Of a stretch of 64,000 bases of DNA, positions 8,272 through 16,664 are shown in pieces; the first letter of the stretch is position 1; each line of letters starts with the position of its first letter. This stretch comes from Phycisphaerae bacterium (GTDB lineage: Bacteria; Planctomycetota; Phycisphaerae; UBA1845; UTPLA1). The DNA lies in the NCBI GenBank assembly GCA_035275405.1, contig DATEMU010000008.1, positions 62,001 through 126,000 of the forward strand, written 5' to 3'. The position numbers and the translations under genes are program-made. The notes under the pieces were generated by a model. It ran no database searches. It saw only the letters and a list, made by a program, of their open reading frames with translations, and was not told where the DNA came from.

Positions 8272-9152
8272 GGCTTGAGACCTGAGGCTTGAGGGAAGGC
8301 AGATCCACAGATGACGCAGATGGGCGCAGGTTTTTCTTTTTTTGAGGCGCCACTGGCTGGGATTTGGTGCGACGAGGCGAATGCGGAATGCGGATTGCGG
8401 AATTCGGAATGGGAAGTTCACGGCCGCGACGGCGGGTAAATTGCGGTGCAGAGGCGCAGAAATTTTTTTTGGCCGAAAGAAGGGAGAACGGCGGCGCTGC
8501 GCGGGCAAACGATTATTCAGGGTGGTCCCCCCTCCCCCTGAATGGACCTGAACGAGGCTGAATGAGCCGGAACCGCAGATGGCGCAGGGGTGCACAGATG
8601 GGGCCGAACGGGGGCGGAAACGCTGAAAAAAGCTAAACAAGCCGGAACAGCGGGCGGAGATGGCAGCGCGGCAAACGGCGCGGGGTTGAAAACGGTTGAA
8701 GCTCTTGAAATTCATCATCATGGCGCGGACCGTCCCTCCTACGGCGGGTCTTCGACCGGGGCCGCGTTCGTCGGCGTTCCGACGAGATACACGGCCTTTC
8801 CTCTTTTTCTGTCCTTGCGACTATCCTTGCTCAATGCTCCCTCTAGGACGAGGGATTCAGGGAGCAGGGATTAAGGGATTGAGGGCAGGCGTGAGACTTG
8901 GGGCTTAAGGTCAGCGACTTCATCCCTGCCGGTCGCGCCGATGACACGCCCGCACAGGAGCAAGCGAATGGGCCGCCTGACAAAACGCCACACGTGACCG
9001 CGGCGGCGGATGGCTGCCGTCGTGTTGGTGCAGCAGGCGGAAACAAGTAGAATATCCCCTTTTCTGGCCTTGCGGTGTTAGAGGAAACACCGACTCGGAG
9101 AGTCTTAGTCTTCGAATTCTTCGTGACGTTAAGAACTATTGGGAGCCCGACA
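8272..9152. other. Gene-free gap packed with fragments of dispersed repeats
   Basis: No convincing gene is seen across about 880 bases. The gap holds single copies or arms of several short repeats that recur in the window: GGCTTGAG units (8265-8295), CAGATG..CGCAG units (8302-8330 and 8573-8600), GGAATGCGGA-type units (8379-8413), a GCAGAGGCGCAG fragment (about 8445-8460) and an AGGGATT..GGGATTGAGGG arm (8853-8885). Short open frames exist but contain these repeats and lack coding character. Confidence 0.6.
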
Positions 9153-10199
9153 ATGGCAGAATCCAAAGCTGAGGAAATCAAGAAGCTCTTGGACGAGATT
9201 GACAAATGGAATCCCGAAGAGATTTGCTCTCGCAAGGCGCTGGGCACCTTTAATTTCGCAACCCATCTCGACACCGTGAAATCAATCCAAAAACTCGCGA
9301 ATTATTACTTGGCACTGGGGTCGCTCGAGTCTATACCGGAAGTCGTTCTCCAGAAAACGCTCGTCTACCTACAAACCGCCAAGGGTAACGTCGGTCAATT
9401 ACAGGAATTCGATCTTGCAAACAATCCTACCGAGGCTCCCAATCGGCACGCGAATATCAATAACAAGGTCGGGCAGCGGTTACGGGACGACGAACAACAA
9501 CTTCTGAATCACTGGCCTGTCCTGTTCGCCTTCAGCGCAGAAGCAGCAGCACGCACCAAGACCAGCAGCGCCCTTGCGAACGAGCTTGAAGGCGCAACGC
9601 GAGCGCGTTTAGAAGTCGAGAACATTCTGAAAGAATCAAGGACCTTATCCAGTGAACGCGGCGCAGAACGGCACGCTATTGTATTTGATAGCGAAGCAAA
9701 TAAACACTCGTGGATCGCGATTGCCTGGATGTCAAGCGGTGTTATAGCCGGGGGAATCGCGGTTTATGCTTCGCTGATGCTTGCCAATCCGGACAGCTTG
9801 CTCATCAGGCACCTTTGGCCGATCTCGAAGTTGCGAGATAGCACCGCCACGACTTCTGCGCCGACGGGAGAGCCGCAGGCGATAGGCGCGTCGCGCGTCG
9901 CACACATGCTTGTATCGAAAATAGTGATTCTTTCGGTGCTTTATCTGAGCGTTTTTTGGGCGCTGCGTAATCACAGGGCGCATCGGCACCTCGCGGTGGT
10001 TAACCGCCACCGTGCTAATGCGCTATCAACATTCAAGACCTTTGTTGAAGGCAGCGATAAACAGGAGATTCGTGACGCCGTTCTATTGGAAGCGACTCGC
10101 TGCGTCTTTGGGCAGGCAGTCAGCGGTTACCTGGGACCAGAAGAAAATACCCCAAGTCCGCCGCTTATCGACTCGATGAGGAGTGTGATTCAGAAATGA
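9153..10199 (+). CDS. Unknown protein with two membrane helices
   Basis: A 348-residue protein of unknown function. The ATG at 9153 follows GGGAG at 9141-9145 and is preferred over an upstream in-frame start. The N-terminal ~190 residues are soluble and probably helical (charged, with ELEGATRARLEVENILKES coiled-coil-like). Two membrane segments follow (WIAIAWMSSGVIAGGIAVYA and about residues 250-270), then a C-terminal domain with NHRAHRHLAVVNRHRANALS and a VLLEATRCVFG segment. I recall similar tails in uncharacterised two-helix proteins but cannot name the family. Base composition is near 50 percent GC, clearly below its neighbours, suggesting acquisition. Confidence 0.7.
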   Translation: MAESKAEEIKKLLDEIDKWNPEEICSRKALGTFNFATHLDTVKSIQKLANYYLALGSLESIPEVVLQKTLVYLQTAKGNVGQLQEFDLANNPTEAPNRHANINNKVGQRLRDDEQQLLNHWPVLFAFSAEAAARTKTSSALANELEGATRARLEVENILKESRTLSSERGAERHAIVFDSEANKHSWIAIAWMSSGVIAGGIAVYASLMLANPDSLLIRHLWPISKLRDSTATTSAPTGEPQAIGASRVAHMLVSKIVILSVLYLSVFWALRNHRAHRHLAVVNRHRANALSTFKTFVEGSDKQEIRDAVLLEATRCVFGQAVSGYLGPEENTPSPPLIDSMRSVIQK

Positions 10200-10366
10200 G
10201 CATGGTCGTCAGTGCTGACTCGGCGATGCTCACCGGGGTCAGGTCTCCGGCAACGAGCCCGAGTGGATGCGCTGCCTTTGGAAAACTACCGAGACTTCCT
10301 CGAAGGATTTAGCCCGCCGCAGACAATGCTTTTGTCTGGATTCTCCTGCATTGGGCATGTCTCTCA

Positions 10367-11296
10367 TTAGATTCTTGGCTCAACATGAATATCAAACAAC
10401 AGATTTGGCATAAATCGATTGAGGATGGTATCGCGGTAAAATGCTTTGAAGGGATTATCCCAATCACGGATATCATCTTCGATCATAGGTGCGTCGCCTT
10501 CGCCGCATCGGTATTGAAAGGTTAGGTCAACGTCTTGCTGCGTGACGTTGTACGGACCCTCGTAGGCGATCCACACGCCTCTTGGTCTCCCGGCAATTTG
10601 CTTTGTAAAAGATAGCGTAACATCGCCCCGCTTGAAATCTTCTGGTTGAATAGAAGCGATCGGCGCCTCGCGATCCGCGTGGTTTGTCGCATGGGGCAAT
10701 TCTGCCTTGATGAGCTTGCCAAGGAGTTCAGTGTTGCGAGCGTCGCGCTGTTCGGTGATGTGGGTACCTAGGCGTAATCTCTGCTCGAACCTGAAGATCA
10801 CGCGGTGTACCAACCCCAATCCGGCCATCCCTAAGCAATCGAGCAGCGAAAGAGGCCGGTCTTTCTTGTTATCCGCTGCCGGTGTCCGCACAGGGAACAG
10901 TCGCTGGCAAATGTCCTCAAAAATGGGGACCGTCAGAATCAAGTCTTGGAGGCTTGATCGATTCTTGACTATATGGAGGCCTGTCTGAGTTAGAAGGAGG
11001 CCAAAGTCGTACACCGGTGTTCCGAGCGCTACAGCGAAGAGTACAGCGCCTTCATCGCCGTCTTCGGTCTTGCCGGATGACGCCGGTATAGCCTGATGTT
11101 GCAGCGTGTAAAGCGGACAGTCCTCCCGGTCGCGAATAGAACCTACAACGCACTGAATGAGGAAGTTTCTCAATTGGAGGAGCTGCCCGGGGTCTGGTTC
11201 AATCCGAACGAACTCAACTTTATAACGGAAGCTAACGGGCAGAAGAAACCTCTTCTCCAACAAACCCGATCGGAAATCAATCCAATTGAAGGCCAT
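10367..11296 (-). CDS. Unknown cytosolic protein
   Basis: A 309-residue soluble protein with no signal peptide and no membrane helix. The sequence looks like a real protein (balanced composition, several aromatic/acidic segments such as FRSGLLEKRFLLPVSFRYKV and WDNPFKAFYRDTILNRFMPN), but I do not recognise a family. It faces the two-helix protein at 9153-10199 convergently across 167 bases and shares its lower GC content, so the pair may have arrived together. The N-terminal start (MAFNWIDF) has only a weak ribosome site. Confidence 0.6.
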   Translation of the reverse strand: MAFNWIDFRSGLLEKRFLLPVSFRYKVEFVRIEPDPGQLLQLRNFLIQCVVGSIRDREDCPLYTLQHQAIPASSGKTEDGDEGAVLFAVALGTPVYDFGLLLTQTGLHIVKNRSSLQDLILTVPIFEDICQRLFPVRTPAADNKKDRPLSLLDCLGMAGLGLVHRVIFRFEQRLRLGTHITEQRDARNTELLGKLIKAELPHATNHADREAPIASIQPEDFKRGDVTLSFTKQIAGRPRGVWIAYEGPYNVTQQDVDLTFQYRCGEGDAPMIEDDIRDWDNPFKAFYRDTILNRFMPNLLFDIHVEPRI

Positions 11297-12032
11297 GATT
11301 GCTCTCCCTCAAACCGCGAGCCAGAATTGCCCCAGTGGTACGTGGACTACGCTCCCGGCGTCGCACTCGCCGTCTCGCTCTATGGGTCGGGCTCGCCCCG
11401 GCGGTTGAGCCATCTGGGCATATAGTGCCCGTGTGGCCCGCCTGATCGCCAGTGTAATCCACCTTAGCCGGGCTGCAGGTGAACAGCAACAGAAAAATCA
11501 ACCGGCTCCGTCGGTGGGAATTAGGCGGGCCGGAACAGGGACCGCTTTCTGACGGGCGCGGTTCGGATCGGCGGACGGGGCCGCAATGAGGGGAATTGAA
11601 GCGGGATCGGATTCCCGCACGCGTGGGTGCGAGACCCTTGACATTGCGGAACAACGTCAGGGGCAAGCGTGATTCTTGCACAGGCGATCCTTCGCCCGCT
11701 TCGGGGTAGGGAAAGGGATGGGGGCGCGTTCTTTTTCCATGGGCTCGCGGCCGCGGCTACGACCCTGTGCCTCAATTAGGGGCGGGGAGGCGAGTGGTGA
11801 ATTCGATCCCTTTAGGATCGAGGGGATGTTGGCGGCGGTCGCGATCCGTTCCGGTGGCGGCGCTTCGCTTGCCACCGGCTACTATCGGTCAGCCCTTCAG
11901 GCTGAAGATCGGGTCGGCCGTCTACACCGTTCGCTAAAATGGGTGTTCACTATCGGCGGGGTTTCCGTTCTTCAGGGATGTGGTCGCGGCCGATCATTGC
12001 GAAATGACCGTCGATCGGGAAAGGAGCCCATC
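11297..12032. other. Long gap holding the first three-hairpin repeat
   Basis: About 735 bases without a convincing gene. An open frame from 11676 runs into the NHL-protein gene, but its first 119 codons read through the palindromic repeat at 11804-11912 and are not taken as coding. The rest shows only short palindromes and no recognisable RNA or regulator. Confidence 0.5.
11804..11912 (+). repeat. Three-hairpin palindromic element, copy A
   Basis: Hairpin 1 at 11804-11820 (CGATCC/GGATCG). Hairpin 2 at 11851-11878, stem CCGGTGGC pairing with GCCACCGG. Hairpin 3 at 11890-11904 (CAGCC/GGCTG). The same order recurs in copy B (13671-13774) and, degraded, in copy C (12978-13072), all in the same orientation. 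The third pair of the hairpin-2 stem is G-C here and A-T in copy B, so pairing is kept while sequence changes. Confidence 0.8.
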
Positions 12033-12977
12033 ATGCAAATCCGGCGCCTAGCAAGCCGTCGAACGGTCTTGGCCCTTATCGGGGCCTGTTTGATCTCCGC
12101 TCCCGTGTCGGCGCATCCCGGATCGGGCATCGCCGTTGACCGGCAGGGGCAAGTCTATTTCCTCGACACGGGGTCGGGGTTGTGGAAGATCGACACGCAG
12201 GGCAAGTTGTCGAAGCTTTCGGGCACGAGATTTCATTGGCTGTCCCTCGACGCAAACAATCGGTTCGCCGATACGCCGCTGCCTTCGGGTTCACGCGGCG
12301 ACATTGAGAAGGCCGGCACGAGCCCGACGGCGCTTCTCTCGAGCGACTATCCCATCGCGACCGGTCAGGATGGCAATCTGTATTACCCATCCGGTTCGCC
12401 CGATGGTCTGCAGATCATGCGGATGTTGCCTTCTGAGCAGCGATTTGGCCACCACAAAGGACGGTCGCTACGGACGTCGGTTCTGGCCAGCCTCACCGCG
12501 ACGGCACGGGGGCCGCTCATGCACATCAACGGCATCGCCGCCGGCCCCGACAATTCCCTCTACTACACTGAGGACGACGCCATTCGGCGGATCAGCGCGA
12601 TGGGTCAAGTCACGACCGTGGCGACGGTTTCCGCTCTGGTCGGTCCCGGCGCGCCGGGATCGATTCCGGGCGTCGAGCAGCGGCCTTATCTCCGCGGGCT
12701 AGCCGTCGATGCGCGCGGCGTGATGTACGTGGCGGACAGCGGGGACGCGCGGGTGCTGAAGATCACACCCGACGGGAAGTTCACCACGCTGCTCCAACTC
12801 CAAAGCCCGTGGTCGCCGACGGCGGTGGCGCTTTTCGGCGGCGACGTGTACGTGCTCGAGTACCTGCATGTCGCAGGAGACGACCGGCTGGCCTGGTTGC
12901 CGCGGGTCAGGAAGATTTCGGCGGATGGGAAGTCGACGATTATCGCGACGGTTGAACAGATGCCGGGTGCGCGGTAG
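12033..12977 (+). CDS. Secreted NHL/SMP-30-like beta-propeller protein
   Basis: A 314-residue protein with a signal peptide (TVLALIGACLISAPVSA, cleavage near residue 27) followed by repeated propeller blades of NHL/gluconolactonase type: GIAVDRQGQVYFLDTGSGLW, LAVDARGVMYVADSGDARV and NSLYYTEDDAIRRIS. Such propellers bind ligands or act as lactonases in the periplasm or outside the cell; no catalytic set is clear here. AAGGAG at 12021-12026, six bases ahead, fixes the ATG at 12033 and excludes a longer upstream reading through a repeat. It stands alone between repeat copies A and C. Confidence 0.8.
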   Translation: MQIRRLASRRTVLALIGACLISAPVSAHPGSGIAVDRQGQVYFLDTGSGLWKIDTQGKLSKLSGTRFHWLSLDANNRFADTPLPSGSRGDIEKAGTSPTALLSSDYPIATGQDGNLYYPSGSPDGLQIMRMLPSEQRFGHHKGRSLRTSVLASLTATARGPLMHINGIAAGPDNSLYYTEDDAIRRISAMGQVTTVATVSALVGPGAPGSIPGVEQRPYLRGLAVDARGVMYVADSGDARVLKITPDGKFTTLLQLQSPWSPTAVALFGGDVYVLEYLHVAGDDRLAWLPRVRKISADGKSTIIATVEQMPGAR

Positions 12978-13072
12978 GGCCCTTCGGGCTCGAGAAAAAT
13001 TGGGGGATCGTCAACCGATGGCGGGGCTGTGCTTGCCACCGGCTACTATTGGTCAGCCCTTCGGGTTGATCC
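12978..13072 (+). repeat. Three-hairpin palindromic element, copy C (degraded)
   Basis: Begins directly after the stop of the propeller gene: a CCCTTCGGG hairpin, then CCGATGGC/GCCACCGG at 13015-13042 with one mismatch, then a CAGCCCTTCGGG half-hairpin. It lies about 140 bases upstream of the RAYT gene. The stretch from here to 13208 holds more short palindromes: CAGCCC/GGGCTG near 13081-13095, CAGGGGC/GCCCCTG at 13108-13125 and GATCC/GGATC near 13152-13166. Confidence 0.65.
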
Positions 13073-13208
13073 ACGCTCTTCAGCCCGAAGGGCTGGTCTA
13101 AAGTAGGCAGGGGCAGTCGCCCCTGTCTTGGGAAGCGACCCCCATTGATTTCGATCCTGAAGGGATCGTCTTGACGCTCTGCCGGACGCGAGGCACGATT
13201 CTCGCGCG

Positions 13209-13661
13209 ATGGCTCAGACGCTCACGCGACTCCTCGTCCATTCGATCTTCTCCACGAAGAACCGCGCGAATTTGATCCAACCGGAAATAGAGCCGGAGCT
13301 TTATGCCTACATCGGCGGCATTTGTCGCAACGCGCAGTCGCCGCTTCTGAGCGTCGGCGGTACGGCCAACCATTTGCATCTGCTTTTCAGCCTGTCCAAA
13401 ACGGGGTCGCTGGCCGATTTGATGCTGGACGTGAAGAAAGACTCATCGAAATGGATCAAAACCAAGGCCGCGTATTTCGCCGATTTCCAGTGGCAGGAAG
13501 GCTACGGCGGGTTTTCGATTGGCGAGTCGCAGGTGGATGATCTCAAAGGATACATCGCTCGCCAGAAAGAACATCATCGCACCGTTACGTTTGAAGAGGA
13601 ATACCTCGCGTTCGTTAAAAAATACAATGCGCCGTACGACGAGCGATATATGTGGGGGTGA
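13209..13661 (+). mobile_element. REP-associated tyrosine transposase (RAYT, IS200/IS605-like Y1)
   Basis: A 150-residue transposase of the Y1_Tnp/RAYT group, which nicks single-stranded DNA at hairpins. It has the LVHSIFSTKNR start, the HUH metal motif region NHLHLLFSLSKT, the GESQVDDLKGYIARQKEHHR helix that carries the catalytic tyrosine (Y in KGYIARQ), and the typical ending DERYMWG. Downstream (13671-13774) and upstream (12978-13072, 11804-11912) are copies of a three-hairpin repeat, as expected for a RAYT with its REP substrates. It is similar to but clearly different from the second RAYT at 40110-40565. No partner TnpB is present. Confidence 0.9.
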
Positions 13662-13670
13662 GCGATTATC

Positions 13671-13774
13671 CGACCCTTTCAGGGTCGAGGACATTGGGGC
13701 GGCTCGTCGTCCAGTGGCGGCGCTGCGCTTGCCACTGGCTACTATCGGTCAGCCCTTCGGGCTGAAGCTTGGAT
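13671..13774 (+). repeat. Three-hairpin palindromic element, copy B
   Basis: Starts nine bases after the RAYT stop. Hairpin 1 at 13671-13687 (CGACCC/GGGTCG), hairpin 2 with CCAGTGGC 13711-13718 pairing with GCCACTGG 13731-13738, hairpin 3 at 13750-13764 (CAGCCC/GGGCTG). A further GC-rich palindrome, GGGCGGGGCCCGCCC, follows near 13779-13793. Confidence 0.8.
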
Positions 13775-13792
13775 CGGAGGGCGGGGCCCGCC

Positions 13793-14644
13793 CTACGAAA
13801 CGAAATACCAAGTACCAAGGGCGATGTTGAGCGCCATGAGCATGGGGATGAGCGTCGCCGTCAGGGCCTTGGCGCGGGTGGTGGCGTGGAGGGTTTCGAT
13901 GCCGCTGCAAACGACGCAGAGGTACCAGAAGAGACCGACAGGGGGCAGGAGCAGGATCGCGGGGAGGACGGCGCTGCCGAGGGCGACGGCGCGGACGGAG
14001 GATTCATACTGACCGCGATGGTGGCCGAGGCCGAGGAGGACGGCTTGGATGAGCAGGCCGTAGAGATAGTTCCAGGCGATCTGGGCGAAGGGGACCGCGA
14101 TGAGGAGGATGACAAGGGCCGGGGATTTCATCAACTTGAGCGGATCGGGCAGCCAGGCGGCCAGACCGCTGCCGTGGAAGAGGAGCAGGAGACCGGCAAA
14201 GACGGCGAGGGCGACGTAGGCGCAGAGTATGCTGAAGCCGGCGGAGCCGTCGCGGCTGTTGGCGGCGGCGAGGCGGAAGTATTCGCCGGGGGAGATGGAG
14301 ATGCGGGCGACGGCGTCGACGAAGCCGCGCAGAAAGCCGACGCGGCGGCGGTGCTGCCAGGGCGTGCCGAAGTGAAGCGCTTCGCCGACGACGTTGTCAG
14401 CGACGGGCCGCACCGTCATTTCGGCGGCGTCGAGCGGGTGGCAACAACCGACACAGGTGAACTTGCGCGGATAGGGAAGGCCGCGATCGTCCGTGCCGAC
14501 GTAGCCCTGATGACAATGGCGGCAGAGAAATTCGACCTTGTCCGGCGGAAAGGCGAAATCGGTGACCTCGAAAGCATTGCCGCACTCCGGGCAGCGGTTC
14601 TCGGGGAGGTTCCAGAGGAGATAGTCGCAGTGGACGCAGTTCAT
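13793..14644 (-). CDS. Zinc-ribbon YIP1-family membrane protein
   Basis: A 283-residue protein with two N-terminal zinc-ribbon CxxC units (C3-C6 with CPECG at 18-22, then CRHCH and CVGCC) followed by a YIP1-like membrane domain with about five helices (LCAYVALAVFAGLLLLF; ALVILLIAVPFAQIAWNYLY; LPAILLLPPVGLFWYLCVV; LTATLIPMLMALNIALGTWY). Zinc-ribbon/YIP1 fusions are frequent in Planctomycetota, where their function is not established; some role in membrane organisation is inferred from eukaryotic Yip1. It lies downstream of murA on the same strand, with a GC-rich hairpin in the 175-base gap. Confidence 0.8.
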   Translation of the reverse strand: MNCVHCDYLLWNLPENRCPECGNAFEVTDFAFPPDKVEFLCRHCHQGYVGTDDRGLPYPRKFTCVGCCHPLDAAEMTVRPVADNVVGEALHFGTPWQHRRRVGFLRGFVDAVARISISPGEYFRLAAANSRDGSAGFSILCAYVALAVFAGLLLLFHGSGLAAWLPDPLKLMKSPALVILLIAVPFAQIAWNYLYGLLIQAVLLGLGHHRGQYESSVRAVALGSAVLPAILLLPPVGLFWYLCVVCSGIETLHATTRAKALTATLIPMLMALNIALGTWYFVS

Positions 14645-14795
14645 GAAACAAATCTCACGCAGGGGCGCGGAGGCGCAGAGGAGGAAAAGACAGTATTTAC
14701 AGAATCAACATGATTTGAATCTTGGTTGAGCATCCGTGCTCCTTCTATCCGTGGGCGGCAGGTCTCGAAGACTTGACCCTGCCCTACATCTCTTC

Positions 14796-14815
14796 GGCCG
14801 GCAGGGGCGCCGGCC
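14796..14815. repeat. GC-rich palindrome at the 3' end of murA
   Basis: Stem GGCCGGC (14796-14802) pairs perfectly with GCCGGCC (14809-14815) around the loop AGGGGC. A palindrome with the same layout and near-identical loop (AGGGAC) but a compensating stem lies inside a gene at 40880-40899. The surrounding gap 14645-14819 also carries one arm of a CGCGGAGGCGCAGAG-type repeat (about 14652-14678). Confidence 0.65.
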
Positions 14816-14819
14816 GCTA

Positions 14820-16091
14820 CTACTCCGGCTGGCGTTGGATATCGGCGCCGAGGGCGATGAGGCGCTGCTCGATGTGCTCGTAGCCGCGATCGATGTGGTA
14901 GACGCGGGCGAGCTTGGTCTTTCCCTTGGCGACGAGACCGGCGAGGACGAGGGCGGCCGAGGCGCGGAGGTCGCTGGCCATGACCGGGGCGCCGATGAGT
15001 TGTTTGACGCCTTCGACGATGACCGTGGGGCCCTCTTTGCGGAGCCTGGCGCCCATGCGGCCGAGTTCGGCGACGTGGGTGAATCGGTCGGGGAAGATTT
15101 TCTCGGTGATGATGCTGTTGCCGTCGGCAAGGCAAAGGAGCGTCAATACCTGGGCCTGCAAGTCCGTCGGGAAGCCGGGGTACGGCTGCGTCGTGACCGT
15201 AATCGGCTCGAGCCGGCGCGACGAAGAGACGGTAACCGTGCCGTTCGCCCGTTCGACATTGACGCCGACGGCCTTGAGGCGGTCGACAAGGGCGAGCAGG
15301 TGGTCGAGGCGGCAGTTGGTCAGCTTCACATCGCCGTTGGTGATGGCGGCGGCGATCATGAAGGTGCCGGCCTCGATGCGGTCGGGAATAATCGTGTGCT
15401 CACAGCCGCGGAGGCTCTTGACGCCTTCGATGGTGATGCGCGAGGTGCCGTGACCGGTGATGTGCGCGCCACAGGTGATCAGATAGTCGGCGAGGTTGGT
15501 GATTTCGGGTTCGCAGGCGGCGGACTCGATAACGGTCGTGCCCTCGGCAAGTACGGCGGCCATCATGACGTTGGCCGTGCCGAGGACGGTCGAGCCGAAG
15601 GGACCACCGAGGAAGATTTCGCCGCCTTTGAGGCGCTTGCTCTTCAGATGGATGTCGCCGCTGACGAGTTCGATTTCAGCGCCAAGGGCCTCCATGCCCT
15701 GGAGGTGGAGACCGACGGGGCGGTCGCCGATGTTGCAGCCGCCGGGTAGGCTGACTTGGGCCTGGCGGCGCTTGGCGAGGAGCGGGCCCATGACGCAGAC
15801 GCTGGCACGCATCTTGCGGACGAGTTCGTACTCGGCGTGACAGTTCATCTCGTCTTCGACTTTGAGATGAAGGCCGCCCTTTTCATCGCGCCAGACGTTG
15901 ACGCCGAGCTTTTCGAGGAGGAAGGTCAGGTGTTTGATGTCCTCGAGCTGCGGGACGCCGCGCAGAACGGTCTCGCCCTCCGTGAGGATCGCCGCGGCCA
16001 TGATCGGCAGGGCCGCGTTTTTGGAGCCGTTGACGGCGACAGTGCCGCGAAGTCGATTGCCACCGGTGATCTGGAAACAGTCCACGTGCAT
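14820..16091 (-). CDS. murA: UDP-N-acetylglucosamine 1-carboxyvinyltransferase
   Basis: MurA catalyses the first committed step of peptidoglycan synthesis: transfer of enolpyruvate from PEP to UDP-GlcNAc in the cytosol. The 423-residue length is normal. Conserved features are NGSKNAALP (21-29, with the active-site lysine and asparagine) and the loop GGCNIGDRPVGLH carrying the catalytic, fosfomycin-target cysteine at C119. A GGAGG just before the ATG at 16091 fixes the start; a longer reading to 16214 lacks support. Its presence supports a peptidoglycan wall, as now accepted for planctomycetes. Confidence 0.97.
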   Translation of the reverse strand: MHVDCFQITGGNRLRGTVAVNGSKNAALPIMAAAILTEGETVLRGVPQLEDIKHLTFLLEKLGVNVWRDEKGGLHLKVEDEMNCHAEYELVRKMRASVCVMGPLLAKRRQAQVSLPGGCNIGDRPVGLHLQGMEALGAEIELVSGDIHLKSKRLKGGEIFLGGPFGSTVLGTANVMMAAVLAEGTTVIESAACEPEITNLADYLITCGAHITGHGTSRITIEGVKSLRGCEHTIIPDRIEAGTFMIAAAITNGDVKLTNCRLDHLLALVDRLKAVGVNVERANGTVTVSSSRRLEPITVTTQPYPGFPTDLQAQVLTLLCLADGNSIITEKIFPDRFTHVAELGRMGARLRKEGPTVIVEGVKQLIGAPVMASDLRASAALVLAGLVAKGKTKLARVYHIDRGYEHIEQRLIALGADIQRQPE

Positions 16092-16268
16092 ACCTCCGTG
16101 TATGATCTGGTTGCGGCGGCTTCGCCGGATAGGGGTCGGCGCCGCCCCGCAACCGTCCTGATGCGAGGGATTATACTGAGGCGGTCGGGCTGCGCGAACC
16201 AGGGGTTTTGACACTACTTGTGCATCGGCAGAATGCTCCCCCGCACCGTCCCGGGGCGCCCGTTGGCT

Positions 16269-16664
16269 TTATAGCTCTTGGAGGAACTCGGCGATTGGCA
16301 CAATCTTGGTATTCCCGTGCTGCCGGAGGACCAACAGGTCTTCATCCCTTGAGACCAGCCGATCCGCAGTGGCGGTCGCCGCCAGGGCAAGTAGGTAATC
16401 ATCGTTGGGATCACGACAGATCGTGGGAATCTGAGCGGGCCTAAACAACTCGGCGCGACGAAGCAAGTTGGCCACTTCTTCAGCATCCTCCGGATCAATC
16501 AACTTGGCGATGTGGGGACGGCGGGAGACATCTACAAACTCATCAATCGCCGCCGGGGAGGTGATCAAAGTGAGGCGGCCGACTTCAACCGCGTCGGCGA
16601 TTTGCCGCCACCAGCCCTTGATGAGGGAGCTGATCAAGACTGAGGTGTCGAGGATCGATCGGAT
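16269..16664 (-). CDS. PIN-domain ribonuclease toxin, apparent AUC start
   Basis: A 131-residue PIN-domain protein of the putative toxin-antitoxin PIN family. The four acidic positions of the RNase site are visible: D in ILDTSVLISS, E in AIDEFVDV, D in RDPNDDYLLALA and D in LVSRDEDLLVL. The first lies upstream of the only conventional start codon in frame (TTG, 16637). An AAGGAG at 16678-16673 sits eight bases before an ATC at 16664-16662, which would give the normal N-terminus IRSILDTSVLISS. I therefore place the start at this ATC; a point mutation or sequencing error of ATG is the alternative. It overlaps the antitoxin gene by 31 bases, typical of such pairs. Confidence 0.75.
   Translation of the reverse strand: MRSILDTSVLISSLIKGWWRQIADAVEVGRLTLITSPAAIDEFVDVSRRPHIAKLIDPEDAEEVANLLRRAELFRPAQIPTICRDPNDDYLLALAATATADRLVSRDEDLLVLRQHGNTKIVPIAEFLQEL

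Noticed and set aside
7249-8721. Long N-terminal extension of the small lipoprotein
   Set aside because: It reads antisense through the cysteine-synthase gene and dispersed repeats; the lipoprotein signal gives an unambiguous start at 7248.
8590-8874. Short plus-strand frame of 94 codons in the repeat gap
   Set aside because: Built largely of repeat fragments, with no ribosome site and no coding character.
11676-12032. N-terminal extension of the NHL protein
   Set aside because: It crosses repeat copy A, and AAGGAG plus a signal peptide define the later start.
13108-13125. Intrinsic terminator after the propeller gene
   Set aside because: The hairpin is strong but has no T-run and belongs to the palindrome-rich RAYT surroundings.
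13769-14713. Long plus-strand open frame rich in Gly/Glu/Asp
   Set aside because: It is antisense to the zinc-ribbon/YIP1 gene; composition is that of a GC-skewed shadow and the minus strand has clear domains.
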